Assembly: GCA_900322025.1 (NCBI GenBank)
Contig: ONYJ01000128.1
Span: 1-6,679 of the forward strand
Reading direction: 5' to 3'
DNA: 6,679 nt
From: an uncultured Bacteroidales bacterium
GTDB lineage: Bacteria > Bacteroidota > Bacteroidia > Bacteroidales > UBA932
In this document: piece after piece, positions 1-5,560 of the stretch
Numbering within the stretch: the first letter of the stretch is position 1
Layout: every line of letters starts with the position of its first letter
Position numbers and translations under genes: made by a program
Notes under the pieces: model-generated
Databases searched by the model: none
What the model saw: only the letters and a program-made list of their open reading frames with translations
What the model was told of the DNA's origin: nothing

Positions 1-116
1 CTTGAAGCTTGAAACACAATTGGAGCAAAAGCTATTTCTTGAGCCGCCCGCTGAGCATCGAGAATACTTCTCTTATCTTTTGAATATTTATCTTTCAATG
101 GAGATTTCAAATCCAT
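1..116 (-). CDS. Partial CDS, N-terminus only; possible SAM-dependent methyltransferase
   Basis: An open frame on the minus strand starts at ATG (116-114) and runs 38 codons off the left edge without a stop. It reads MDLKSPLKDKYSKDKRSILD, then AQRAAQEIAFAPIVFQAS. The hydrophilic lysine-rich start followed by an amphipathic AQ..A..IAFAPIVFQA helix resembles, from memory, the N-terminal helical dimerisation part of some Bacteroidales class I SAM-dependent methyltransferases. The SAM-binding domain would lie outside the window, so the function is a guess. The gene is divergent from the C69 dipeptidase gene. No signal peptide is visible, so a cytoplasmic protein is expected. I am fairly confident that this is a real coding start, because the composition is protein-like and an exact TAnnTTTG box lies just upstream. 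I am much less sure of the family. Confidence 0.5.
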   Translation of the reverse strand, partial: MDLKSPLKDKYSKDKRSILDAQRAAQEIAFAPIVFQAS

Positions 117-130
117 AATTCTATTTTTCA

Positions 131-138
131 CAAATGTA
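131..138 (-). promoter_or_regulatory. Candidate -7 box for the left-edge gene
   Basis: TACATTTG on the minus strand matches the Bacteroidota -7 consensus TAnnTTTG exactly and lies 14 bp upstream of the ATG at 116. No TTG is found at the usual 19-21 bp spacing; the nearest (167-165) is 26 bp away. The predicted leader would be very short, so this is a weak call. Confidence 0.3.
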
Positions 139-184
139 AAAAAAAACGATAAGCTAAAATGAGGCAACTAAAATTATTCGGCGA

Positions 185-192
185 TAATTTTG
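185..192 (+). promoter_or_regulatory. Weak candidate -7 box upstream of the dipeptidase gene
   Basis: TAATTTTG matches TAnnTTTG exactly but has no TTG at the expected upstream distance. It would give a leader of about 160 nt that contains the AGAAT repeat. It is the only exact -7 match I found on the plus strand between 117 and 357, so the true promoter of the dipeptidase gene remains uncertain. Confidence 0.25.
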
Positions 193-300
193 TATATTGT
201 CTTTTGAAACATAAACGGCATATACTCAACTCAGACATCTTTAAATGATAACTGAATATAATCGATATAACCTGAAATATACGGAGAATAGTGTAGTCGA

Positions 301-330
301 AGAATAGAATAGAATAGAATAGAATAGAAC
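301..330 (+). repeat. Pentanucleotide tandem repeat (AGAAT)5 + AGAAC
   Basis: Five perfect AGAAT units (301-325) are followed by a sixth with one change, AGAAC (326-330). The tract ends 27 bp before the ATG of the C69 dipeptidase gene, in the likely 5' untranslated region or promoter. A short tandem repeat of this kind can gain or lose units by polymerase slippage. Because it is not inside a reading frame, unit changes would alter spacing rather than frame. On the other strand it creates a spurious short open frame. Confidence 0.9.
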
Positions 331-357
331 AAGATATAGTAAAACAAAACAATTCAC

Positions 358-1926
358 ATGAAAAACCACAAGGCTTACCATTTACTGTTTTTTATCTACA
401 TAATAACCTTATGTACAACCTCTTATACAAAGGCACAAGACTGGCTTACTAATGAAGAATGTACCAGTATAATGGTTGGGCGGCTGGCTTCTACAGACGG
501 TTCTGTTATCACCTCCCATACCTGCGATGGAGTTTCCCACACTTGGGTTACCTACGAAAAGGCGGCAGATCACAAGAAAGGCGCTACTACCAAAATCTAT
601 AAAGGAACCCGCTGGACTAAATTCAAAGGCGATACCACCGGTGTAAAATGCGTTGGAGAAATTCCGCAAGCAAGACACACCTATGCCTACCTCAATACAG
701 GCTACCCTTCTCTTAACGAAAAACAAGTTGCCATTGGAGAAACTACTTTTACCGGTCCGGATACTCTGAAAAATCCAGACGGAATGTTTATGATTGAAGA
801 GTTGGCCAGAGTTGCCCTTGAACGATGCGACAATGCTCGCGATGCTGTAAAACTTATGGGAGAGCTAGCAGAAGAATACGGCTATGGAGATAGCGGAGAA
901 TGCCTTACCGTAGCCGATAAAAATGAAGTGTGGGTTTTTGAAATTCTGGGTTGCGGCAAAAAGAACAAAGGAGCTGTTTGGGCGGCACAGAGGGTTCCAG
1001 ACGATCATATCTGCATTTCTGCAAACATAGCCAGAATAGGTAAAATAGACCGTTCCGATAGCAAAAATTTTCTATGCTCAGATAATCTGGAACAGGTTGC
1101 ACGCGAACACGGGCTATGGGATGGCAAAGAAGAGTTTAAGTTCTATAAAGCCTTCCACGGCAGCTACGGCAATGGGAAAAATTTTGATTTAAGAGACTTT
1201 TATGTTTTCTCTCAGCTTGCCCCTTCGCTCGGCTTGTCCTACAAGATGGACGAGCTCCCTTTCTCCGTTAAACCAGACAAGAAGGTTGATGTTAGAACTG
1301 TAATGGAACTATTCCGCAACACCTACGAGGGCACCCCATACGACATGACTCAAAACTGGAAACTGGAATTAACTGCCAAAGACGGTAGTAAAAGCAAGAA
1401 AATAAGCCCTATGGCTAATCCTTGGCTTACAGCAGATACTCGCAATACGCTAAATACAATAGCACCCGGCACTGTAGAATTTACCAGAACTCTTGCCGTA
1501 TGCTGGTGCTCATATTCTACGGTACTGCAACTTAGGAATTGGCTTCCTGATGCTGTAGGAGGAATTTGCTGGTATGCTGTAGATAATCCTGCCGAGAGTC
1601 CGAGAATTCCGCTATTTGCAGGAGGGAAATCTCTGCCTTCTGCCTTTGATTTCTGCGGTCAAAAACAATACAAAGAAGATTGCATTTTGTGGCAATTCAG
1701 AAGACCTAACCGCCTGGCTACGGTAGCTTGGCAAAAATCCAGAAGCAGAGTAGAAAAAGAGATTGCAATTATAGAGAAACTTGCATTTGAAACTGTTGAG
1801 AGCCTAACAGCCCAAAGTACATCAGAGGAATTGGATGCAGCAACCACAAAAATATATGAGCAAGCTGCCAAAGCCTGGAAACAGATGGAAACAGACTTTT
1901 GGATGGCTTATGGCAGAGGTTTTTAG
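358..1926 (+). CDS. Secreted C69 (U34) family dipeptidase
   Basis: This is an Ntn-hydrolase of peptidase family C69 (PF03577, PepD-like), which removes dipeptides or splits them into amino acids, here probably in the periplasm. Residues 1-26 form a signal peptide with a hydrophobic core (LLFFIYIITL) and likely cleavage after TKA. The catalytic nucleophile should be Cys35 in ECTSIMVG, followed by the family hallmark ASTDGS (44-49) and then SHTCDG. Further family-like blocks are GETTFTGP (127-134), the segment NARDAVKLMGELAEEYGYG (159-177) followed by GECLTVADKNEVWVFEI, SANIARIGKID (221-231), YDMTQNW (328-334), and the C-terminal R-TLAVCWCSYSTVLQLRNWLP stretch ending in CWYAVDNP. The length of 522 residues is normal for the family. 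The ATG at 358 is chosen because the signal peptide starts there. The unknown exported-protein gene follows after 57 bp and is probably in the same transcript. Dipeptidase specificity cannot be read from the sequence. Confidence 0.93.
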   Translation: MKNHKAYHLLFFIYIITLCTTSYTKAQDWLTNEECTSIMVGRLASTDGSVITSHTCDGVSHTWVTYEKAADHKKGATTKIYKGTRWTKFKGDTTGVKCVGEIPQARHTYAYLNTGYPSLNEKQVAIGETTFTGPDTLKNPDGMFMIEELARVALERCDNARDAVKLMGELAEEYGYGDSGECLTVADKNEVWVFEILGCGKKNKGAVWAAQRVPDDHICISANIARIGKIDRSDSKNFLCSDNLEQVAREHGLWDGKEEFKFYKAFHGSYGNGKNFDLRDFYVFSQLAPSLGLSYKMDELPFSVKPDKKVDVRTVMELFRNTYEGTPYDMTQNWKLELTAKDGSKSKKISPMANPWLTADTRNTLNTIAPGTVEFTRTLAVCWCSYSTVLQLRNWLPDAVGGICWYAVDNPAESPRIPLFAGGKSLPSAFDFCGQKQYKEDCILWQFRRPNRLATVAWQKSRSRVEKEIAIIEKLAFETVESLTAQSTSEELDAATTKIYEQAAKAWKQMETDFWMAYGRGF

Positions 1927-1983
1927 CATAACTGTCAAATCATAAGATACACTATAATTTCTCTAACATAAACTGAAACAATA

Positions 1984-2859
1984 ATGAAAAAGGTTTTTAT
2001 TATGACACTTCTATCTTTGTTTTCTATAAGCCTCACTGCCCAAAACAAAGAAGTAATAGAGCGCATCAATAAAGGTGATGAAATAAAACGCCCGCAATGG
2101 ATAATTCAAAAAGAAAGTTTTGATAAAATACCAAGCCTTACCAACTCAGAGCTGGAAAGCCTTATTCAAAGTACAGAGGCAGTAATTGCCGATATGAATC
2201 AAATTATCGAAACTCGCAACATAATAATAGGCAATACAACTAAGGAAGCAAAACAACTTAAAAAGCTCCAAAAATATTTTAATAATCCGCAGCAGGCACA
2301 AGAGTATTTTGCCCAAGCGATTGCTATAAAGGCAAATGTCTCACAATGCTTAGCTGTGGCAAAAAGTTACTATAACAGAACCTATCGCACGGCTATTCCA
2401 AGCGGCAAACTCACACGCTTCTCCTTCTCATCCGGAAACGGATTTGCCGGGTGGAGAAGAAGTATAGAGCTTGTTCGGGAAAAAGGACAACAGAACGGAA
2501 CTTTAGTGTGCTCGCAAACAAGTATGCACAGAATGGAGTCTGATAAAGAAGAAGCCATAACCGTTAATGTGGGCGATTCTGTTTTTACCAAGGTATATAA
2601 TATGATAAAAGAAGGCGAACTTTATAACGAAGCCTCACATTATCAACCGCTTATATTTATAACAGATGGCACTAACTGGTCTTTATGGATGAGTTTTGAA
2701 AAAGACTATATAAGTACTGGCGGATACATGGCCGGCCCAAATCATGCTGAAGCATTGACCGCGATACTGAAATATCTGACCGGCCTTTATGAAGAGCTTA
2801 ATCCTAATAAGAAAGAGGGAGAGGCTAAGAGAGAGACAGATATTGATTTCTTACGATAA
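1984..2859 (+). CDS. Exported protein of unknown function
   Basis: I do not recognise a characterised family in this 291-residue protein. Residues 1-20 are a signal peptide (MKKVFIMTLLSLFSISLTAQ) with likely cleavage after LTA, so it is expected in the periplasm or outside the cell. Residues about 52-130 are predicted helical and charged, possibly a coiled coil: an ELESLIQSTEAVIADMNQII stretch, then KEAKQLKKLQKYF. Residues about 140-272 look like a globular alpha/beta domain containing ITVNVGDSVFTKVYNMIKEG, DGTNWSLWMSFE and ISTGGYMAGPNHAEALTAIL, then a helix ending YLTGLYEELN. The DGxxWS...F...ISTGGY pattern followed by a terminal helix is reminiscent of a domain seen in uncharacterised Bacteroidales secreted proteins; this is an impression, not a match. 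The tail is a low-complexity K/E/R segment. The gene lies 57 bp downstream of the dipeptidase gene on the same strand with no hairpin between them, suggesting one operon. A degenerate repeat tract follows the stop. Confidence 0.85.
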   Translation: MKKVFIMTLLSLFSISLTAQNKEVIERINKGDEIKRPQWIIQKESFDKIPSLTNSELESLIQSTEAVIADMNQIIETRNIIIGNTTKEAKQLKKLQKYFNNPQQAQEYFAQAIAIKANVSQCLAVAKSYYNRTYRTAIPSGKLTRFSFSSGNGFAGWRRSIELVREKGQQNGTLVCSQTSMHRMESDKEEAITVNVGDSVFTKVYNMIKEGELYNEASHYQPLIFITDGTNWSLWMSFEKDYISTGGYMAGPNHAEALTAILKYLTGLYEELNPNKKEGEAKRETDIDFLR

Positions 2860-3000
2860 AAGCTTAGTCGTACCAAGGCAAACACAGACGCTGAGATAGA
2901 TACAAAGTAACAACTCAAAAGCTTAGTGTTGCTGATAATACCAAGAACAACTGAATGCTGTAAAGGATATCAAGAGTAGCTGAATGCTACCAAGAGGAAT
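2858..3000 (+). repeat. Degenerate short direct repeats after the unknown exported gene
   Basis: The 11-bp word AAAAGCTTAGT occurs at 2858-2868 and 2917-2927, each followed by a TACCAAG word (2871-2877 and 2939-2945). An 18-bp unit, CAAGAACAACTGAATGCT (2942-2959), recurs with 15 of 18 matches at 2971-2988, a 29-bp period. TACCAAG appears again at 2988-2994. The tract begins at the stop codon of the upstream gene and ends at the terminator hairpin. In the gene's own frame, reading past the TAA gives 16 sense codons before another TAA (2908-2910). No gene or structured RNA is evident. The rest of the 2860-3153 gap holds the terminator, an A+T-rich stretch and a 10-bp palindrome, TAGATATCTA (3115-3124). 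Confidence 0.55.
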
Positions 3001-3027
3001 AAGAGCTCGGTACAATACCGAGCTCTT
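3001..3027 (+). terminator. Perfect hairpin, likely terminator between convergent units
   Basis: AAGAGCTCGGTA (3001-3012) and TACCGAGCTCTT (3016-3027) are perfect inverted arms of 12 bp around a CAA loop. On the plus strand the arm ends in a run of three T, then CC, so the U-tract is short. The hairpin lies 141 bp past the stop of the exported-protein gene and 126 bp past the stop of the convergent DUF4332 gene. It could serve both directions, although the minus strand lacks a T-run after the stem. Confidence 0.7.
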
Positions 3028-3153
3028 TCCAATCTAAGGTCTCTTAAATAATAATATTAAGCCACCCAACTTTGGGGGTAAACATCAAAAATATCGAACT
3101 CCTAATTTTATAAGTAGATATCTATCAAACTACCTATATACGCAAAAAAGTTC

Positions 3154-3561
3154 TTAGTAAGTTACCTTAGGTTCAAGCTCTTTGGCCTGATCTATCATCT
3201 TCTGAACTTCTTTAACAGAAGGAACAGCTCTTGTCAATTTCTTTTGAGCGTTTACCTCTTCTAATTTCTGCTGAAGATTTTCTGCAACACGGTGTCTGAG
3301 TTCTTTAACAGTATCTACTCCTGCAGCCTCTAACAATTCTGAGAACTGCGGCCCTATGCCGTTAATGCGGAATAGATCTGCATGGTTTGTCCAACGAAGA
3401 ATCAATTTCTCCGGAATTTCAGTTGCTTCTGCAAGCTCCTTGCGTCCCTTAGGAGAGGCGCATTTTTCCAAAAGCTCGCTAACCTTGTTGATGCCGGCCT
3501 CGGTGAGTTTTTTAGCATAAACATCACCAACACCCTCAATTTCGATAATCTTGTAATCCAT
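3154..3561 (-). CDS. DUF4332 helix-hairpin-helix protein
   Basis: This 135-residue cytoplasmic protein matches the DUF4332 pattern (PF14229), a small family built from helix-hairpin-helix repeats like those of DNA-binding and repair proteins. Two HhH units can be seen: IEGVGDVYAKKLTEAGI (8-24) and INGIGPQFSELLEAAGV (66-82), each with the G-[IV]-G turn. Between them lies an IPEKLILRWTNHADLFR helix (49-65), and after them a charged helical tail. HhH folds usually bind the DNA backbone or mediate protein contacts; no enzyme residues are evident, and the cellular role of DUF4332 proteins is unknown to me. The gene stands alone on the minus strand, divergent from the protease lipoprotein gene, with an exact TAnnTTTG box 27 bp upstream of its ATG. 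It is convergent with the exported-protein gene. A bounded single-gene transcript is likely. Confidence 0.9.
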   Translation of the reverse strand: MDYKIIEIEGVGDVYAKKLTEAGINKVSELLEKCASPKGRKELAEATEIPEKLILRWTNHADLFRINGIGPQFSELLEAAGVDTVKELRHRVAENLQQKLEEVNAQKKLTRAVPSVKEVQKMIDQAKELEPKVTY

Positions 3562-3588
3562 AACATCTGAGTTTAAAAGTTATCTTTA

Positions 3589-3596
3589 CAAAAATA
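3589..3596 (-). promoter_or_regulatory. Candidate -7 box of the DUF4332 gene
   Basis: TATTTTTG on the minus strand matches TAnnTTTG and lies 27 bp upstream of the ATG at 3561. A TTG at 3622-3620 sits 23 bp further upstream, slightly longer than the usual 19-21 bp spacing to a -33 element. Confidence 0.5.
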
Positions 3597-3633
3597 ATAA
3601 AAAAATTCTGCCTAAAAATCAACTTTTTGGCAA

Positions 3634-3641
3634 TAAGTTTG
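3634..3641 (+). promoter_or_regulatory. Candidate -7 box of the protease lipoprotein gene
   Basis: TAAGTTTG matches TAnnTTTG exactly and would give a leader of about 70 nt before the ATG at 3718. No well-spaced TTG -33 element is present. It lies 37 bp from the opposing -7 box of the DUF4332 gene, consistent with a divergent promoter region. Confidence 0.4.
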
Positions 3642-3717
3642 CATAAGAATTAAGAGCTATACTACATCAGAATAGTTTTTTATAAGCTACGCAAATAATA
3701 TATTGAGTTACAATAAT

Positions 3718-4839
3718 ATGACTACTAAACACATAAAAGTTTCCACTATTGCGCTTCTTGCAGTGGTAATGCTGATAGGCTTCAGCGGATGTTCAAGAGA
3801 AAAAACTGCAGAAGAAATATATAACGAAAAGGCCAGCGGGGTGGTAATGATTCTCAACGAGTATTTCTATAGTGTAACCCTGCCTACAGGCAATACTTTC
3901 TACTTCAGCAATATAGAAAATGGCAGATTACAGGGAGTAGCCTTTTCCAGAGAACAGGTAAAAACCACATACTCATTTGGAACCGGCTTCTTTGTAGATC
4001 ATTACGGGGGCATTCTGACAAACAGGCATGTGGTAAATCACTATATCAGAAAAAGCGATGTGGTACACTATGTTCAGAACCTACTTGCCGCGCTTACCGT
4101 ATATGCAAAAGAAAGACAAGAACAAACGCTATACGAGGGAGGAAAGATTTATCAGTATCTGAATCAAAATCGAAACACCGAACATTCTGCATACTACGAT
4201 CAGCAACTCAAACAGAGATTATACGAACTTGGACGCGAATATGAGCAGGCTCAGAATTACATACGCCAGCTCAGCATGATAAATGCAACGCAAATAGCAG
4301 TAAAATGTCATAGCAAAATAGGAATAGCCTATAACGATTCCTATGTAACCGGTCCTAATGATTTCTTGCCGTGCAGTGTAGAAAAAGAATCCGAAGACGA
4401 AAATGTAGATTTGGCTCTCATTAGGCTGGCAGACGGTAAAACCCCGGAAACTACTTGGGTATTCTCTACAGGCATAGACTCTCACGGAAACATCAAAGAG
4501 AACACTGCCGATAAACTTACCTTAGACCAGCAACTGTATCTTATAGGCTACAATCAGGGAATAGCGTTAGCCTCAACTACCGAAGGTATAAAAGCCCAAC
4601 TTACATCGGGAAAAATATCTCAGAAGCCAGACCATTACCGTCTTTTATATACCATACCTATTCTGCAAGGCTCAAGCGGTAGTCCGGTAGTAAACTCATA
4701 CGGCGATTTGGTGGCGGTTAATTTTGCAACAATGAGCGGAACCCAAAGTTTTAATTTCGGCATTCCTATTTCGCAAATAAGAGCTTTTCTTTCTCCCAAG
4801 AACAATAATAAACCGGCAGGCTTATCCGTGTTTAACTAA
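3718..4839 (+). CDS. Trypsin-like serine protease lipoprotein
   Basis: This 373-residue protein is a probable S1-type (chymotrypsin/DegP-like) peptidase anchored as a lipoprotein. Residues 1-24 form a lipoprotein signal (IALLAVVMLIGFSG) ending at Cys25, with a somewhat unusual Phe at -3. The catalytic triad can be read as His104 in ILTNRHVV, Asp231 in ENVDLALIRL and Ser320 in QGSSGSPVV; the FGTGFFVD strand (87-94) precedes the His as in DegP-like proteases. Between His and Asp is an insertion of about 85 residues (about 110-195), mostly charged helix. No PDZ domain follows the protease domain, so this is not a standard HtrA. The frame stays open to a TTG at 3703, but the ATG at 3718 is preferred because it directly gives a normal lipoprotein signal. 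The 3' end overlaps the convergent DUF47 gene by 18 bp. Substrate is unknown; a periplasmic-face or surface location is inferred. Confidence 0.9.
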   Translation: MTTKHIKVSTIALLAVVMLIGFSGCSREKTAEEIYNEKASGVVMILNEYFYSVTLPTGNTFYFSNIENGRLQGVAFSREQVKTTYSFGTGFFVDHYGGILTNRHVVNHYIRKSDVVHYVQNLLAALTVYAKERQEQTLYEGGKIYQYLNQNRNTEHSAYYDQQLKQRLYELGREYEQAQNYIRQLSMINATQIAVKCHSKIGIAYNDSYVTGPNDFLPCSVEKESEDENVDLALIRLADGKTPETTWVFSTGIDSHGNIKENTADKLTLDQQLYLIGYNQGIALASTTEGIKAQLTSGKISQKPDHYRLLYTIPILQGSSGSPVVNSYGDLVAVNFATMSGTQSFNFGIPISQIRAFLSPKNNNKPAGLSVFN

Positions 4840-5466
4840 CATTAACTTTATACAATCTGCTATTTCTTTGGCCACATCCGTGGTATCTTCCAAGGCCTGA
4901 ACGATATTCTTGCACTTGGTGAGTTCTATGCCATTGGTTTCGGCCTCAAACAAATGACTCATATAATATTCATACAAATCATCTACCTCACTCTCAATCT
5001 CTTTTATACGAGAACACTTTTGCTTTAGCTCTGCTCCCTTCTGCTTCCATAAAGACAAGTCCTCTGCTATAACTGAAAGTAGCGTGGCATCTTCTACTAT
5101 CAAGCTTCCTATATCAATCCATGAAGAATCTGTAAAGTTAGGCCTATAGATAACAAGCTTCTTGGAGGAATCGTGAATCATATCCAGAAAAGATTCCATT
5201 TTTGAAGCAAAATTCTGAATATCTTCTCGTTGAAAAGGCAGAGTATGCCCGGAATATAGTATTTCAGATATTTTCACATCCACTTCATCTCCCTCTCTCT
5301 CAACCTCTTTCATCTGCCGAGCAAGCTCTTTCTTCTTCTCAAAAGAATCTTCCTTGAGTATGTCTGTAAGTAAGAATGCCGCTTTTATAACAAGGGCGGC
5401 TTGCTCTCTGAAAAGTGGGAATATTTTTTCTCCACCACTACACTTGCAAAAAAATCTAAATGCCAT
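4822..5466 (-). CDS. DUF47 / PhoU-like protein
   Basis: This 214-residue, all-helical cytoplasmic protein fits the DUF47 family (PF01865), related to PhoU and usually linked to Pit-type phosphate transporters. The start FRFF....GEKIFPLFREQAALVIKAA is the family N-terminus. PhoU-like acidic metal-binding motifs appear as EREGDEVD (56-63) and ESEVDDLY (158-165), and the C-terminal ALEDTTDVAKEIADCI matches the family signature. I place the start at the ATG at 5466. The frame extends to a TTG at 5514, but that adds 16 residues before the expected domain start and would leave almost no leader after the predicted promoter. The 3' end overlaps the protease gene by 18 bp, tail to tail. No phosphate transporter gene lies beside it in this window, unlike the common pit-DUF47 pairing, so its partner must be elsewhere or absent. 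Confidence 0.88.
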   Translation of the reverse strand: MAFRFFCKCSGGEKIFPLFREQAALVIKAAFLLTDILKEDSFEKKKELARQMKEVEREGDEVDVKISEILYSGHTLPFQREDIQNFASKMESFLDMIHDSSKKLVIYRPNFTDSSWIDIGSLIVEDATLLSVIAEDLSLWKQKGAELKQKCSRIKEIESEVDDLYEYYMSHLFEAETNGIELTKCKNIVQALEDTTDVAKEIADCIKLMLVKHG

Positions 5467-5480
5467 ATAAAAATCAATGA

Positions 5481-5488
5481 TAACTTTG
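5481..5488 (+). promoter_or_regulatory. Candidate -7 box of the DUF1460 gene
   Basis: TAACTTTG matches TAnnTTTG exactly and lies 55 bp upstream of the ATG at 5544, which predicts a leader of about 50 nt. No TTG is found 19-21 bp upstream. It sits in the 77-bp divergent gap, within the predicted leader of the DUF47 gene. Confidence 0.45.
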
Positions 5489-5528
5489 TACGGATATTTT
5501 CTATCTTTATCCAAAATATCGTTATACG

Positions 5529-5560
5529 CAAAAGTATAAAATTATGAAAGCAACACCAAA
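5529..5560 (-). promoter_or_regulatory. Promoter of the DUF47 gene (TTTG-N20-TACTTTTG)
   Basis: On the minus strand, TTTG (5560-5557) is followed after exactly 20 bp by TACTTTTG (5536-5529). This matches the Bacteroidota -33/-7 promoter consensus at both elements and in spacing, and is the best promoter match in the window. Transcription should start near 5523, giving a leader of about 57 nt to the ATG at 5466. The -33 element lies inside codons 5-6 of the divergent DUF1460 gene. Confidence 0.65.

Noticed and set aside
128..352. Open frame of 74 codons on the minus strand
   Set aside because: Its FYSILF-type sequence comes from the AGAAT repeat and A+T-rich non-coding DNA. It fills a divergent promoter gap and resembles no protein family.
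409..726. 105-codon minus-strand frame inside the dipeptidase gene, plus similar shadows at 905-1102, 1659-1871, 2382-2591, 3382-3570 (plus strand) and 4219-4485
   Set aside because: All lie opposite well-supported genes, have no family resemblance and are explained by codon composition of the real frames.
3115..3124. 10-bp palindrome TAGATATCTA
   Set aside because: Short and A+T-rich. Palindromes of this size are expected by chance in such DNA, and it has no clear relation to a promoter.
3703..3717. Upstream TTG start for the protease gene
   Set aside because: It adds five residues before an ATG that already begins a normal lipoprotein signal; TTG starts are uncommon in this group.
5467..5514. 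Upstream TTG start for the DUF47 gene
   Set aside because: The extra 16 residues precede the usual family N-terminus, and the predicted transcription start would leave under 10 nt of leader.
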